This document shows positions 6,995 to 13,949 of a stretch of DNA of 36,666 nucleotides, in pieces (positions within the stretch are counted from its first letter, which is position 1; each line of letters begins with the position of its first letter). This DNA is from a virus, in the IMG/VR virus record IMGVR_UViG_3300037296_000240, positions 1 to 36,666 of that record. The stretch is one strand, 5' to 3'. Below the pieces are notes generated by a model. It had not been told where the DNA came from. It saw nothing but the letters and a program-made list of their open reading frames with translations, and did no database searches. A program made the translations under genes and the position numbers.

Positions 6995-7027
6995 TTGTGA
7001 TTTGATAGATATCCCATTATAGTGGGA
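6995..7027 (+). promoter_or_regulatory. Repressor promoter with perfect operator palindrome over the -10
   Basis: TTGTGA (6995-7000) and TATAGT (7018-7023) are separated by exactly 17 bases, a near-consensus sigma-70 promoter pointing at the repressor gene. The palindrome TCCCA-6-TGGGA (7012-7027) covers the -10 box, as expected for an operator that blocks RNA polymerase, giving autoregulation or Cro control. The stretch 6845-7072 is otherwise non-coding and AT-rich. Confidence 0.7.
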
Positions 7028-7072
7028 CATCAGAGACAAGCGCCGCAACGGCGCGACGAAAGGAACAGGGAT

Positions 7073-7474
7073 ATGTTTATGGCACCAGAGAAGGCGACCC
7101 CTTCAAGCGCAGCGCGCGCCACGGGCGGATCAAAAGAACACCCCGCGATGGATATCGTGAGGGTCAATTTAAGGATGGCGGCCGCCCTGCGCGGCCTGAC
7201 CTATTCAGAGATTGCGGTGCGGGCGCAGATGTCCCGCAATGTGATTTCGCAATTTATAGCCGGGCAAAAATCCATCACCTACTCCAACCTTTTGCGCGCC
7301 TGCGATGTGCTCGATGTGCCAATTGGCATTTTGCACATTCCCGACACCATCACCGCCGCGCGAATCCGGCTGCACAAGATCCTCTTGAAAACCCCCGACC
7401 ATCTGGCCGCTACGGTTTTGGCAGAGGCGCAGGGGGCGGCGTCTGATTTGAGCAAAGGGGATCTGCCAGGATGA
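7073..7474 (+). CDS. XRE-family prophage repressor (CI-like)
   Basis: A 133-residue protein with an XRE helix-turn-helix at about residues 40-75: LTYSEIAVRAQMSRNVISQFI, then a Gln-Lys-Ser-Ile-Thr loop and a second helix. There is no LexA-type peptidase domain, so induction would not follow the lambda RecA route. The start at 7073 has AAAGGA at a good distance. The gene is divergent from the Cro-like gene and upstream of the plus-strand xis/int genes, the usual place of the lysogeny repressor. Its last 65 bases are overlapped on the other strand by a small ORF (7410-7568). Confidence 0.85.
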   Translation: MFMAPEKATPSSAARATGGSKEHPAMDIVRVNLRMAAALRGLTYSEIAVRAQMSRNVISQFIAGQKSITYSNLLRACDVLDVPIGILHIPDTITAARIRLHKILLKTPDHLAATVLAEAQGAASDLSKGDLPG

Positions 7475-7568
7475 TCTCCAAGCGATCACTCAGCGCATCG
7501 AGCGCGGCCGCGTTTAAACCAACGGTTGCAGTATGCACCCGCGAAATCAGATTGCGATTGACTGCCAT
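7410..7568 (-). CDS. Small ORF antisense to the end of the repressor gene
   Basis: A 52-codon ORF begins with ATG at 7568, preceded by GAGGT at a good distance. A TTATAA box lies about 20 bases further upstream. The protein has a helical first part (LNAAALDALSDRLEIIL) and a proline-rich end (TPPPAPLPKP). It is convergent with the repressor gene and overlaps its 3' end by 65 bases. The ribosome-binding site is the main support; no homolog is known to me. If transcribed, its mRNA is also antisense to the repressor message. Confidence 0.4.
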   Translation of the reverse strand: MAVNRNLISRVHTATVGLNAAALDALSDRLEIILADPLCSNQTPPPAPLPKP

Positions 7569-7621
7569 GGGATAGACCTCACATTTTTTATAACGTCACG
7601 TCAGCGCCCTGTAGCGCCGAG

Positions 7622-7697
7622 GCCAACGCTTAAATCGCACATTGAGCGTTGGCAAGAATAAATTTAACTTGATTTGTCACACTTTAATGTGCGATTT
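7622..7697 (+). promoter_or_regulatory. Nested inverted repeats before the xis/int genes
   Basis: A 9-bp perfect inverted repeat GCCAACGCT/AGCGTTGGC (7622-7630/7645-7653) encloses a 14-base loop. That loop contains AAATCGCACATT (7632-7643), whose exact complement AATGTGCGATTT is at 7686-7697. The DNA could be operators, or the transcript could form a loop-to-downstream pseudoknot. The AT-rich stretch between probably holds the xis/int promoter, but no box pair is convincing. Confidence 0.55.
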
Positions 7698-7724
7698 GAT
7701 TCCCTAGCATAACAGGGGATCATC

Positions 7725-7865
7725 ATGCACGATTTTGAATACAAGGACAGCAAGGCGCAATTCTGGATGCGTGGCCTTGACTTAGCGGCCCGCAGCCTAT
7801 GCGCGATCTGTGTCGCCGCCTTTGTGATCGCGGCGCTCAGCAAACACGCCGGGGCCTGGCTATGA
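7725..7865 (+). CDS. Small single-span membrane protein
   Basis: A 46-residue protein starting with ATG at 7725, with AGGGG seven bases upstream. The N-terminal half is charged and the C-terminal half is one hydrophobic helix (about residues 24-39, LCAICVAAFVIAAL), so it should be an inner-membrane protein with the N terminus in the cytoplasm. Its stop overlaps the next ATG (ATGA), coupling it to the xis-like gene. Function is unknown; superinfection exclusion is a common role for tiny membrane proteins in lysogeny regions, but nothing here proves it. Confidence 0.6.
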   Translation: MHDFEYKDSKAQFWMRGLDLAARSLCAICVAAFVIAALSKHAGAWL

Positions 7866-8266
7866 GCGCCCCGGCCGCGCAAGGGGGGCCAGGGGAGGCC
7901 TGCGCCATGCTCTCCACCGCCGACGCCGTGGCCTATCTGGCCCGGTTTGGCATCCGCACATCGCGCCGCAAGATCGACATGCTCAGGCAATCCGGCGCGC
8001 TCAAATCCACCGAAGCCCTGGGCCGGATCAAATATCTTTTCCACCGCGCCGATTTGATCGCCGCTTTTACAAAGGATCACCGCCCGCCATGTATAAACTT
8101 TTCAGACGCAAAACGGGCGGCAACTACTACCTGCGCGGCACCGTCGCGGGACAGCCTGTTTTTGAAAGCACTGGCACAAGCAACCGCGCCGCAGCGGATG
8201 CGATTAGGATCCGGCGCGAAAGCGAAATCCTCGCGCGCCACGCCTATGGCAAGGCCGCCACGCTAA
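7862..8266 (+). CDS. Excisionase-like helix-turn-helix protein, reading frame overlapping int
   Basis: The 134-codon frame starts at an ATG overlapping the stop of the previous gene. Residues 18-75 form a MerR/excisionase-type winged helix: LSTADAVAYLARFGIRTS, RRKIDMLRQSGALKS and GRIKYLFHRADLIAAF. This domain ends almost exactly where the integrase ATG begins (8089), yet the frame stays open for another 59 codons inside int. The extra tail is basic and low-complexity, so it may be translated but dispensable, or a stop codon may have been lost. By position it is the directionality factor that helps the integrase excise the prophage. Confidence 0.7.
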   Translation: MSAPAAQGGPGEACAMLSTADAVAYLARFGIRTSRRKIDMLRQSGALKSTEALGRIKYLFHRADLIAAFTKDHRPPCINFSDAKRAATTTCAAPSRDSLFLKALAQATAPQRMRLGSGAKAKSSRATPMARPPR

Positions 8267-9168
8267 CCTTTGCAGAGGCCGCGCTCACCTATATGCAAAG
8301 CGGCGGCCAGGCGCGCTATCTGCCCCGCATCCTGCACCATTTTGGCGCGGATACGCTTGTGGATGATATCGACAATGGCGCGATCAACACCGCAGCCGCG
8401 GCGCTTTATCCAGACGCCGCCCCGGCCACGATTAACCGGCAATTGATCACGCCCATCTCAGCCGTGATCACCATGGCCGCCGCCAATGATTTGACGCGGC
8501 ACCGGATCTTTAAGCGCCGCAAGGTGCCCCCAGGGCGCACAAGATGGCTCACCCCAGAGGAGGCGGAACGCCTCATTGGCCACGCGGATCCGCACCTGGT
8601 GCCGATCCTGTTTTGCCTTCTCGGATCGGGCGCGCGCGTCTCAGAGGCCCTGGGCACGCAGGCGCAATTCTTTTACCCAAACACCCGCGAAATCTGGCTA
8701 CCGGATACCAAAAACGGCCATCCGCGTATGATCAGCCTACCCGCCCGCGCGTGCGATGCGATCCTGGCGGCCGATGTGCCAGACACCGGGCGCATCTTTT
8801 TGACGCCAAAGGGCAAGCCCTATCTGTTGAGCGCGGACACCAGCGACCACCGAGGCGGGCAGATCAAGGCCGCCTTTGATAAGGCGCGCGATGCGGCGGG
8901 CCTGGGCGCGGACGTGGTGCCCCATAGCCTGCGCCATACCTGGGCGACCTGGTATTATAGTGCCACCAAAGATTTCGGGGGGTTGCTCGACAAAGGCGGC
9001 TGGCAAAAATCGGATATGGCGCAACGCTATCGCAAGATTGCCCCGGCCGACCTGCCCGGCCGATTGCTCGATTACGGTTGGGATTTTGGCGCACCCCCTG
9101 CGCAGCGGCGCACAGCACAACCGCCCGCCCTGCGCGCGGTGCAAGGCGGGCGGGGCGGCCCCGGTTGA
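8089..9168 (+). CDS. int: Tyrosine recombinase, prophage integrase
   Basis: A 359-residue phage integrase. The N-terminal part (residues 1-55) is the arm-binding-type domain with NYYLRGTVAGQPVFESTGT; a core-binding SAM-like region follows (55-140), then the catalytic domain. The catalytic set can be seen: Arg183 in GSGARVSEAL, Lys208, His279 and Arg282 in HSLRHTWATW, Trp305 where many family members have His, and the nucleophile Tyr314 in RYRKI. It would recombine attP with a host site, here proposed to be a tRNA-Ser gene. The putative attP lies 4.7 kb away, not next to int. The gene ends 12 bases from the convergent spike gene. Confidence 0.95.
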   Translation: MYKLFRRKTGGNYYLRGTVAGQPVFESTGTSNRAAADAIRIRRESEILARHAYGKAATLTFAEAALTYMQSGGQARYLPRILHHFGADTLVDDIDNGAINTAAAALYPDAAPATINRQLITPISAVITMAAANDLTRHRIFKRRKVPPGRTRWLTPEEAERLIGHADPHLVPILFCLLGSGARVSEALGTQAQFFYPNTREIWLPDTKNGHPRMISLPARACDAILAADVPDTGRIFLTPKGKPYLLSADTSDHRGGQIKAAFDKARDAAGLGADVVPHSLRHTWATWYYSATKDFGGLLDKGGWQKSDMAQRYRKIAPADLPGRLLDYGWDFGAPPAQRRTAQPPALRAVQGGRGGPG

Positions 9169-9180
9169 AGTCTTTGCCGG

Positions 9181-11976
9181 TTACGCCTTCTGCAGCGCCC
9201 CGATCACCGCAGAGCCATCATTTGCAATCAAGCGGCCGCGCTGATCAGAGGGGAAAGGGGCCAATCCCGCCGGGATATTGGAAAGCGCGCTGGCAGCCTG
9301 CGGCGTATAATCACCGCCGCCCGCGCCCGTGCCCGCATAGCTTTGATCGCTTGTCCAAAGTGGATCCAGCGCGCCGCCTGCCCCGTTGCCCCATTGCGAT
9401 CCGAGCAATTCGACCTCACGCCGCCAGCTTCCCGCGCCGATCTCGGCATTGTTCGCCGTGTCGCCCTCAAGCATCGCCACGTTGCGATGGCCAACGTGAA
9501 ACACGGCCGGCCAATTCCCCACCATTGTGCCATCCGATGCAAACACATCGGTTTTTGTTCCATAGCGCGGCGTGACGCAGAATTGAAAACGCCAAGACAT
9601 AGCGGCCACGGGGGCAAAGGTGTGATCATTATAAAACGCGTTAATGCGGCCCTCAACATCGTCACCGGCATTTGTGTTCAGACGGTAATTGACGTTATGC
9701 ACGGCCGCCTCATTGCCATCCGCCCACATCCGAACAGCCGGGCCATTTGCGGACCGCATCTCAAACACGTTGCCAGTGATCGACAGGCCAAGCCCATCAA
9801 CGGCCGCCGCAAAATCACCCGATCCATACAAAAGCCCGCCCACAGCAGACAACACAGAAAACGCGCAAGCAGCCCCCGCGTGGCTAAACAGCTTCCCGTT
9901 CACAGGGGGCTGCGCATACCAATTAGACCCCTTTGACGCGATCATATTCATAATTGCAGGGCCAGTTTTGCCGACGAAACCGCTTAAAGACAGCGCCTTT
10001 GGCTGCGTACCAAAAAATTGATTGCTCATCCCGTCAAGGTCCGTGCAATTGATCATCCACATGCGCGCGGCGCGGCTGATCCAATAGGACGCATAGGCCT
10101 GCCCTGCCGGATCGAGGTTGCAGTTTTCAAAAACGAGCGAATCACTTAACGCGTTGCTTCCCTCAATAATTTGCGTGGTCGATCCCGTCGCGCGCAACGT
10201 GACATTGCGCAAGATACAGCGCGCCGGGACGTTGCGGGGTTGATTGATCCCGCCATCCGTCAAGATCACGGCCTGCCCCGCAGGCGCTTCCAAGATCAAG
10301 GGCAGCGATGGTGTGGGCCAGGTAGAGGCCCCCATGACATAGGTGCCAGACAAAAACCTGATCACCCCGCCAGAGACATCGGCGCGGCCGGTATTGGCGG
10401 AATTAAAGTTTTTGATCGCCGTCGCCGCCGCAGCAGAGGTAGCAAAGGGGCTGGCCTGGGCCGTCGCCGCCGCCGCACTTGCAACGCCGCCTGCATCACT
10501 TCCAGACGCCGCCACATAGGCAAAAACTTGCCCGATTGTGTTGTTTGCGTTTTTGTAACAATCGCGCGTTGTGGCGGTCATATGCGGGGCGGCGTGCCCC
10601 TGCACCGACAATTGAAACGCCGCACCCACCCACGGATAAACGATGGCATCGACCAGCACCGGCCCATCCGGCAGATCCGTAATATCGAGATCCGCCTGAA
10701 AAACCGGCACATTTAAACCAGAATTAGCGTAAAGCACATTGGTCATGTTGCTCACGATCACCTCACGCGACACGCCGCCGCCGGTCACAGTGAACTTGAC
10801 CGCCGCCACCGGGCGACCCGCGCGGGCGTGCGCGTGATCGACAAACAGCCGCAGCTGCGCCGCGCCCGCAAAGATTTCGTGATCTGGATCGAGCCAAACC
10901 GCTTGCGGCTTAGGGGCCGGGCGCGCGCTATTGTTCGTCACGCCCGCGATCTCATCCCCCGCATAGATGAAATCAGACAAGGCCACATCGGTATCCGTGA
11001 GTGTGGCCTGGGCCGGGTAGGGATTGCGCACCCGCGTCATAGTCCGCACGGTATCAGACACCGCAACCGGGGCCGCCGCTGCGTTATAGCCCTGGCGCGT
11101 CACGGTGATATCCGTTGCGGCAAAGCTGGCCGCCGCATCAGGCCAGGTGGCGCGCCAGCCATCTGCGCCCACCGCCGTGATTGGCGCGGCTGCGACCTGG
11201 GCCGCGACCGTGATTGTAAAGCCAGATTGCGCAGATCCGCCCGCATTTGTCGCCGTGATTACCGCGTTGAAGGTGCCCACCGTCGCCGGGTCGAAGGTCA
11301 ACACGCCCGTGGCCGCGTCAATTGTGCCGACCGTGGACGCAAAGACCAGATCCGCGCCGGTAAAATCACTCGCCGTGGGGATGGCTTGCACGCCGTCGCC
11401 TTCGGTATAGTCCCAATCGAGCAAAGCCCCGGCGGCCTCAGGGGCCGCGACCGGCTCAGGATCCACCGGATCCACCCCGCCGCCAGGCGATCCCGCGCCG
11501 GTGCCGGATGCGACATTCACGCCGCGCGCCCAGATCTCGCCGGTATCCGTGATCACATAGACCGTGCTTTGATTGATCGGCCCGGCCTGATATTCCGCCA
11601 GGGTCAGGATCGCCACCGCGCCCGCGCCCTCAAACAGCATTGTGGCAAAGGCGGTCGCATTGGGCTGGATCGAATTGGCGGCGGAAAACCGCCCCGATGT
11701 GAGACGGATTGGATTGGCGTCCGACATATTCCAGATTTCGCAAAAATAGGGCGTGCCCTCTTTGAGCGCGCCGTAATGATCGGGGCGGATCTGCACATAA
11801 CTGGCCGCGCCAGGGATTTCCAGGATCGGATCGCCGCCGATGCTATCGGACACCGTAAAGGCCAGATCCAGCCCGGCGGGCGTCAGGTTGATATCGAGCG
11901 CTTCACCGCGCGGAATATTGATATTTTGGCTGATCTCTTTGATGCTTGTGGCGATTGTGACGGTGCGGATTGGCAT
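9181..11976 (-). CDS. Tail spike / receptor-binding protein with beta-helix
   Basis: A 931-residue protein. The ATG at 11976 is chosen because AAGGGG lies 8 bases upstream. The N-terminal 140 residues form a beta-rich adaptor-like region (VTIATSIKEISQNINIPRG). A putative Ig-like cadherin/PIG-type domain follows (ADLVFASTVGTIDAATGVLT). From the middle, VAASGSDAGG opens a right-handed parallel beta-helix region with repeated strands such as RCILRNVTLRATGST and SLVFENCNLD, as in phage spikes that bind or cleave surface polysaccharides. No catalytic pair could be assigned. It is far from the tail genes and lies between int and attP, so it is probably exchanged as a cargo-like module. Confidence 0.72.
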   Translation of the reverse strand: MPIRTVTIATSIKEISQNINIPRGEALDINLTPAGLDLAFTVSDSIGGDPILEIPGAASYVQIRPDHYGALKEGTPYFCEIWNMSDANPIRLTSGRFSAANSIQPNATAFATMLFEGAGAVAILTLAEYQAGPINQSTVYVITDTGEIWARGVNVASGTGAGSPGGGVDPVDPEPVAAPEAAGALLDWDYTEGDGVQAIPTASDFTGADLVFASTVGTIDAATGVLTFDPATVGTFNAVITATNAGGSAQSGFTITVAAQVAAAPITAVGADGWRATWPDAAASFAATDITVTRQGYNAAAAPVAVSDTVRTMTRVRNPYPAQATLTDTDVALSDFIYAGDEIAGVTNNSARPAPKPQAVWLDPDHEIFAGAAQLRLFVDHAHARAGRPVAAVKFTVTGGGVSREVIVSNMTNVLYANSGLNVPVFQADLDITDLPDGPVLVDAIVYPWVGAAFQLSVQGHAAPHMTATTRDCYKNANNTIGQVFAYVAASGSDAGGVASAAAATAQASPFATSAAAATAIKNFNSANTGRADVSGGVIRFLSGTYVMGASTWPTPSLPLILEAPAGQAVILTDGGINQPRNVPARCILRNVTLRATGSTTQIIEGSNALSDSLVFENCNLDPAGQAYASYWISRAARMWMINCTDLDGMSNQFFGTQPKALSLSGFVGKTGPAIMNMIASKGSNWYAQPPVNGKLFSHAGAACAFSVLSAVGGLLYGSGDFAAAVDGLGLSITGNVFEMRSANGPAVRMWADGNEAAVHNVNYRLNTNAGDDVEGRINAFYNDHTFAPVAAMSWRFQFCVTPRYGTKTDVFASDGTMVGNWPAVFHVGHRNVAMLEGDTANNAEIGAGSWRREVELLGSQWGNGAGGALDPLWTSDQSYAGTGAGGGDYTPQAASALSNIPAGLAPFPSDQRGRLIANDGSAVIGALQKA

Positions 11977-12016
11977 ATGCGGCCCCTTATGGTGCGGTGT
12001 TTTTTGTTTGAAGGTT

Positions 12017-12319
12017 TCAGCGCGGCGGCGCGGGCGGATCGGCCCAGGCGTAGCCAAAGCCGTAGCGCGTCTCGATCACGTCCGTTTTTTTGAAGGTGTC
12101 GCGGATCATCCGGCGCACCCGCTTAATCTGGCTATCCACATTGCGGTCCAGAATATCGCCCTCAGCATCGCCAAAGATATGATCCAGGATCTCATTGCGG
12201 GTGCGGATCACGCCAGGGCGCTTGATCAGCAATTCAACGATTGCGAATTGCCCGGCGGTTAAATTGAGATAAGCGCGCCCATCGGTGAGCGCCTTGCGAT
12301 CTTGATCGAGCGTGATCAC
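12017..12319 (-). CDS. Orphan OmpR/PhoB-type winged-helix DNA-binding protein
   Basis: A 100-residue protein that is just the effector domain of an OmpR-family regulator: LTAGQFAIVELLIKRPGVIR (first helices), TRNEILDHIFG, then the recognition helix region NVDSQIKRVRRMIRD and the C-terminal hairpin ETRYGFGYAW. The whole domain is intact, better conserved than the one at 5884-6294, but no receiver domain and no kinase are present. It overlaps the gene upstream by four bases (ATGA) and precedes the spike gene by 40 bases. It may control the spike or late genes, or act on host promoters in lysogeny; this is inference. Confidence 0.85.
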   Translation of the reverse strand: MITLDQDRKALTDGRAYLNLTAGQFAIVELLIKRPGVIRTRNEILDHIFGDAEGDILDRNVDSQIKRVRRMIRDTFKKTDVIETRYGFGYAWADPPAPPR

Positions 12320-12561
12320 GGCAACACCCCGCAGGCGCGGAAAAACGCCAGACGGGCGGCCGCCACGGCGCGCCAGGCCAGGGCGGCCTCAGGCCCCAGA
12401 TCGCGCAGCACCGCCGCCTCATCATAGGGGGCGACGCCAAAGGCCCCGGCCATGGCCTGCGCATTGGACGGATCGGCCGCGCAATCGTAAGCGACAGCGG
12501 CGCGCGCATAACGGACGTGATCCAGCGTGAGCGGGGCGGCGGGGCGCTGGCGGGCGCTCAT
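12316..12561 (-). CDS. Small protein of unknown function
   Basis: An 81-residue Ala-rich helical protein with no recognised family. It has sequence segments DHVRYARAAVAYDCAADP and PEAALAWRAVAAARLAFF. The ATG at 12561 overlaps the stop of the preceding small gene (ATGA), and its own stop overlaps the winged-helix gene start, so it is part of the same coupled operon. No signal peptide or membrane span is evident. Its reality rests on the overlaps and on codon use like the neighbours. Confidence 0.6.
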   Translation of the reverse strand: MSARQRPAAPLTLDHVRYARAAVAYDCAADPSNAQAMAGAFGVAPYDEAAVLRDLGPEAALAWRAVAAARLAFFRACGVLP

Positions 12562-12710
12562 TGGCCTGGCCCCGGCCCGATGAGCGCCGCCAGCACGCAC
12601 ACCAACAGCGCGGCCAGCACCAGGGCCAGGGCGGGGGCATAACCCGCCAGGCGCGGCGCAGGGCGGCGCTTGGCCGTGCAGGCCCGGCAGGTGCCATCAC
12701 AGCCCCACAT
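12558..12710 (-). CDS. Tiny cysteine-containing membrane protein
   Basis: A 50-residue protein starting at ATG 12710, overlapping the previous stop (TGATG). CDGTCRACTAK near residues 4-14 could bind a metal, and residues 23-44 (APALALVLAALLVCVLAAL) form one hydrophobic span. It would be an inner-membrane protein with a short cysteine-rich cytoplasmic or exposed head. Function is unknown. It is too short for most automatic gene callers but is well embedded between two coupled genes. Confidence 0.58.
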   Translation of the reverse strand: MWGCDGTCRACTAKRRPAPRLAGYAPALALVLAALLVCVLAALIGPGPGQ

Positions 12711-13324
12711 CACGACAGCGCCGCCCCGATGAGCGCCCCCAGGGTCAGGGCGACACCGATCACCACCACCAGGACCGCGCCGCCGCCGGATCCGGCCGGG
12801 GCATCGTGCCACTCATCCACCACCACAAAATCCGCGCGCTTGCCCGCCAACTTGGCAGGCGCAGGCTTTTCCGCCGCGCGCGCGGCCTTGATGCGCATCG
12901 CGGCGGCCGTGCGGGCGCAGATTGGCACGCCGTCCACTGACAGATATTGCACCGCCGGGGCCTTTTCACCGGCGGCCTTTTCCTGCCAGGCCACCCCGGC
13001 CAGAAACCCGGTGCGGAACGTATCATAATCTTGCGGGATCGACATGGATCCCGTGATATGCGCATCCGCCGCAGCCTCAGCGCAGGCGCGGCGCATGATT
13101 TCGAGCGCCATCGCTTCGCCCGGTGCAGGCTTGATAGCGGCGCGGTGTTCAGGGGCGGGCGCGGCACCCGGCAGCGTGATCACCAGGGAGGCCTCATCAT
13201 CGCCTTGCGTGATGGCCAGGACGGCACGGGGGCCATCGCCGCGCGATGCGGCGCGCAGGGTGCGGCGGGCGATGCGGTGCGCATCCAGATCGAGCGCAGA
13301 CAGTTTGAACAAAAATTCAGCCAT
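12710..13324 (-). CDS. Tail-anchored protein, paralog-like to the 13374-13685 product
   Basis: A 204-residue protein. The ATG at 13324 is preferred over an upstream in-frame start because it gives MAEFLFKL, matching the neighbour's MAKFCFKL. The body is soluble-looking, with ITLPGAAPAPEHRAAI near residue 55. The C terminus is a single hydrophobic anchor (GGAVLVVVIGVALTLGALIGAAL) with almost nothing after it, so the protein would face the cytoplasm. The neighbouring gene has the same plan. No enzyme motif is visible. Its location beside attP suggests a lysogenic conversion or exclusion role, which is inference. Confidence 0.62.
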   Translation of the reverse strand: MAEFLFKLSALDLDAHRIARRTLRAASRGDGPRAVLAITQGDDEASLVITLPGAAPAPEHRAAIKPAPGEAMALEIMRRACAEAAADAHITGSMSIPQDYDTFRTGFLAGVAWQEKAAGEKAPAVQYLSVDGVPICARTAAAMRIKAARAAEKPAPAKLAGKRADFVVVDEWHDAPAGSGGGAVLVVVIGVALTLGALIGAALS

Positions 13325-13373
13325 GGGATTTCCTTTGGCGCAGAGCAGGGAAAGACGGAAAGCGCGGCGCAAA

Positions 13374-13685
13374 TTAGAGCAGCCCGGCGCGGGACAGGAT
13401 CAGCGCGGCGGCCGCAGCGGCGATCAAAAACCAAGAGGCCCCAGCCCAATGATTTGTTTTGAATATTTTATTGATATCCAGCGATGCGGTGCTGGCCTTG
13501 GCGATCTGCGCACCTGGCGCGGCATCCGGAACCGTCACAGTCAAGAATACTTCGCGCGGACCGCCAAGGGATCGAACGTCCGACACATCGACGCGGCAAA
13601 TCTCGACACCGCCGCGCTTCTCGACGCTATCGGCCACGAAACCGCCGTTCGTGTTTGGCATTAACTTAAAACAAAACTTAGCCAT
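13374..13685 (-). CDS. Tail-anchored protein, shorter relative of the 12710-13324 product
   Basis: A 103-residue protein with start at ATG 13685. It opens MAKFCFKLMPNTNGGF, has VTVPDAAPGAQIAKA in the middle and a C-terminal span (WFLIAAAAAALILSRAGLL). This matches the domain order of the next gene (MAEFLFKL, ITLPGAAPAPEHRAA, terminal anchor), so the two look like diverged duplicates, with an insertion in the longer one. It is the last gene before the putative attP segment and would be near the prophage end. Function is unknown. Confidence 0.6.
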   Translation of the reverse strand: MAKFCFKLMPNTNGGFVADSVEKRGGVEICRVDVSDVRSLGGPREVFLTVTVPDAAPGAQIAKASTASLDINKIFKTNHWAGASWFLIAAAAAALILSRAGLL

Positions 13686-13869
13686 ATCAGGCCCCTTTGG
13701 TTTGCGTTTGATTGCCCACTGGATAGGGGGGGCGACCTTGCGCAAAAAAGGCGGCGGGGCGGAAAAGTTAAAAAAAGCGCAGGCGGCGTGCAGGCGTGCA
13801 AAATCCGTGCAATTTTTTTGCTTGGCGCGATGATGTGTGTGATTTCAAGGGGGTGCGCGGTGCGCGGCG

Positions 13870-13912
13870 GCCCTTAGCAGGGGCGTGCCTTCGACCACTC
13901 GGCCACGTCTCC
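13870..13912 (-). pseudogene. 5' part of tRNA-Ser(GCU), probable attachment-site core
   Basis: Reading minus from 13912, the sequence starts with the acceptor strand GGAGACG, continues with T-G, the D-arm GCCGAGTGGTCGAAGGC, and the anticodon arm GCCC-CTGCTAA-GGGC with anticodon GCU. After the anticodon stem the similarity stops: no variable arm, no T-arm GTTCGA and no CGTCTCC to close the acceptor stem follow in the next 150 bases. It is therefore not a working tRNA on the phage. It would be the identity segment shared with a host tRNA-Ser gene, with crossover in or near the anticodon arm. Confidence 0.75.
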
Positions 13913-13919
13913 ACTGACC

Positions 13920-13949
13920 GCTATAGCCGCGCAACACCCAAAGAAACAA
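13920..13949 (-). promoter_or_regulatory. Promoter-like boxes upstream of the tRNA-Ser fragment
   Basis: On the minus strand TTGTTT (complement of 13944-13949) and TATAGC (complement of 13920-13925) are separated by 18 bases. The -10 box ends 7 bases before the tRNA 5' end. After integration this phage promoter would drive the hybrid tRNA whose 3' half comes from the host, keeping it functional. Confidence 0.45.

Noticed and set aside
13870-13912. Complete tRNA gene
   Set aside because: The D-arm and anticodon arm are present, but the variable arm, T-arm and 3' acceptor strand are missing, so it cannot be a working tRNA.
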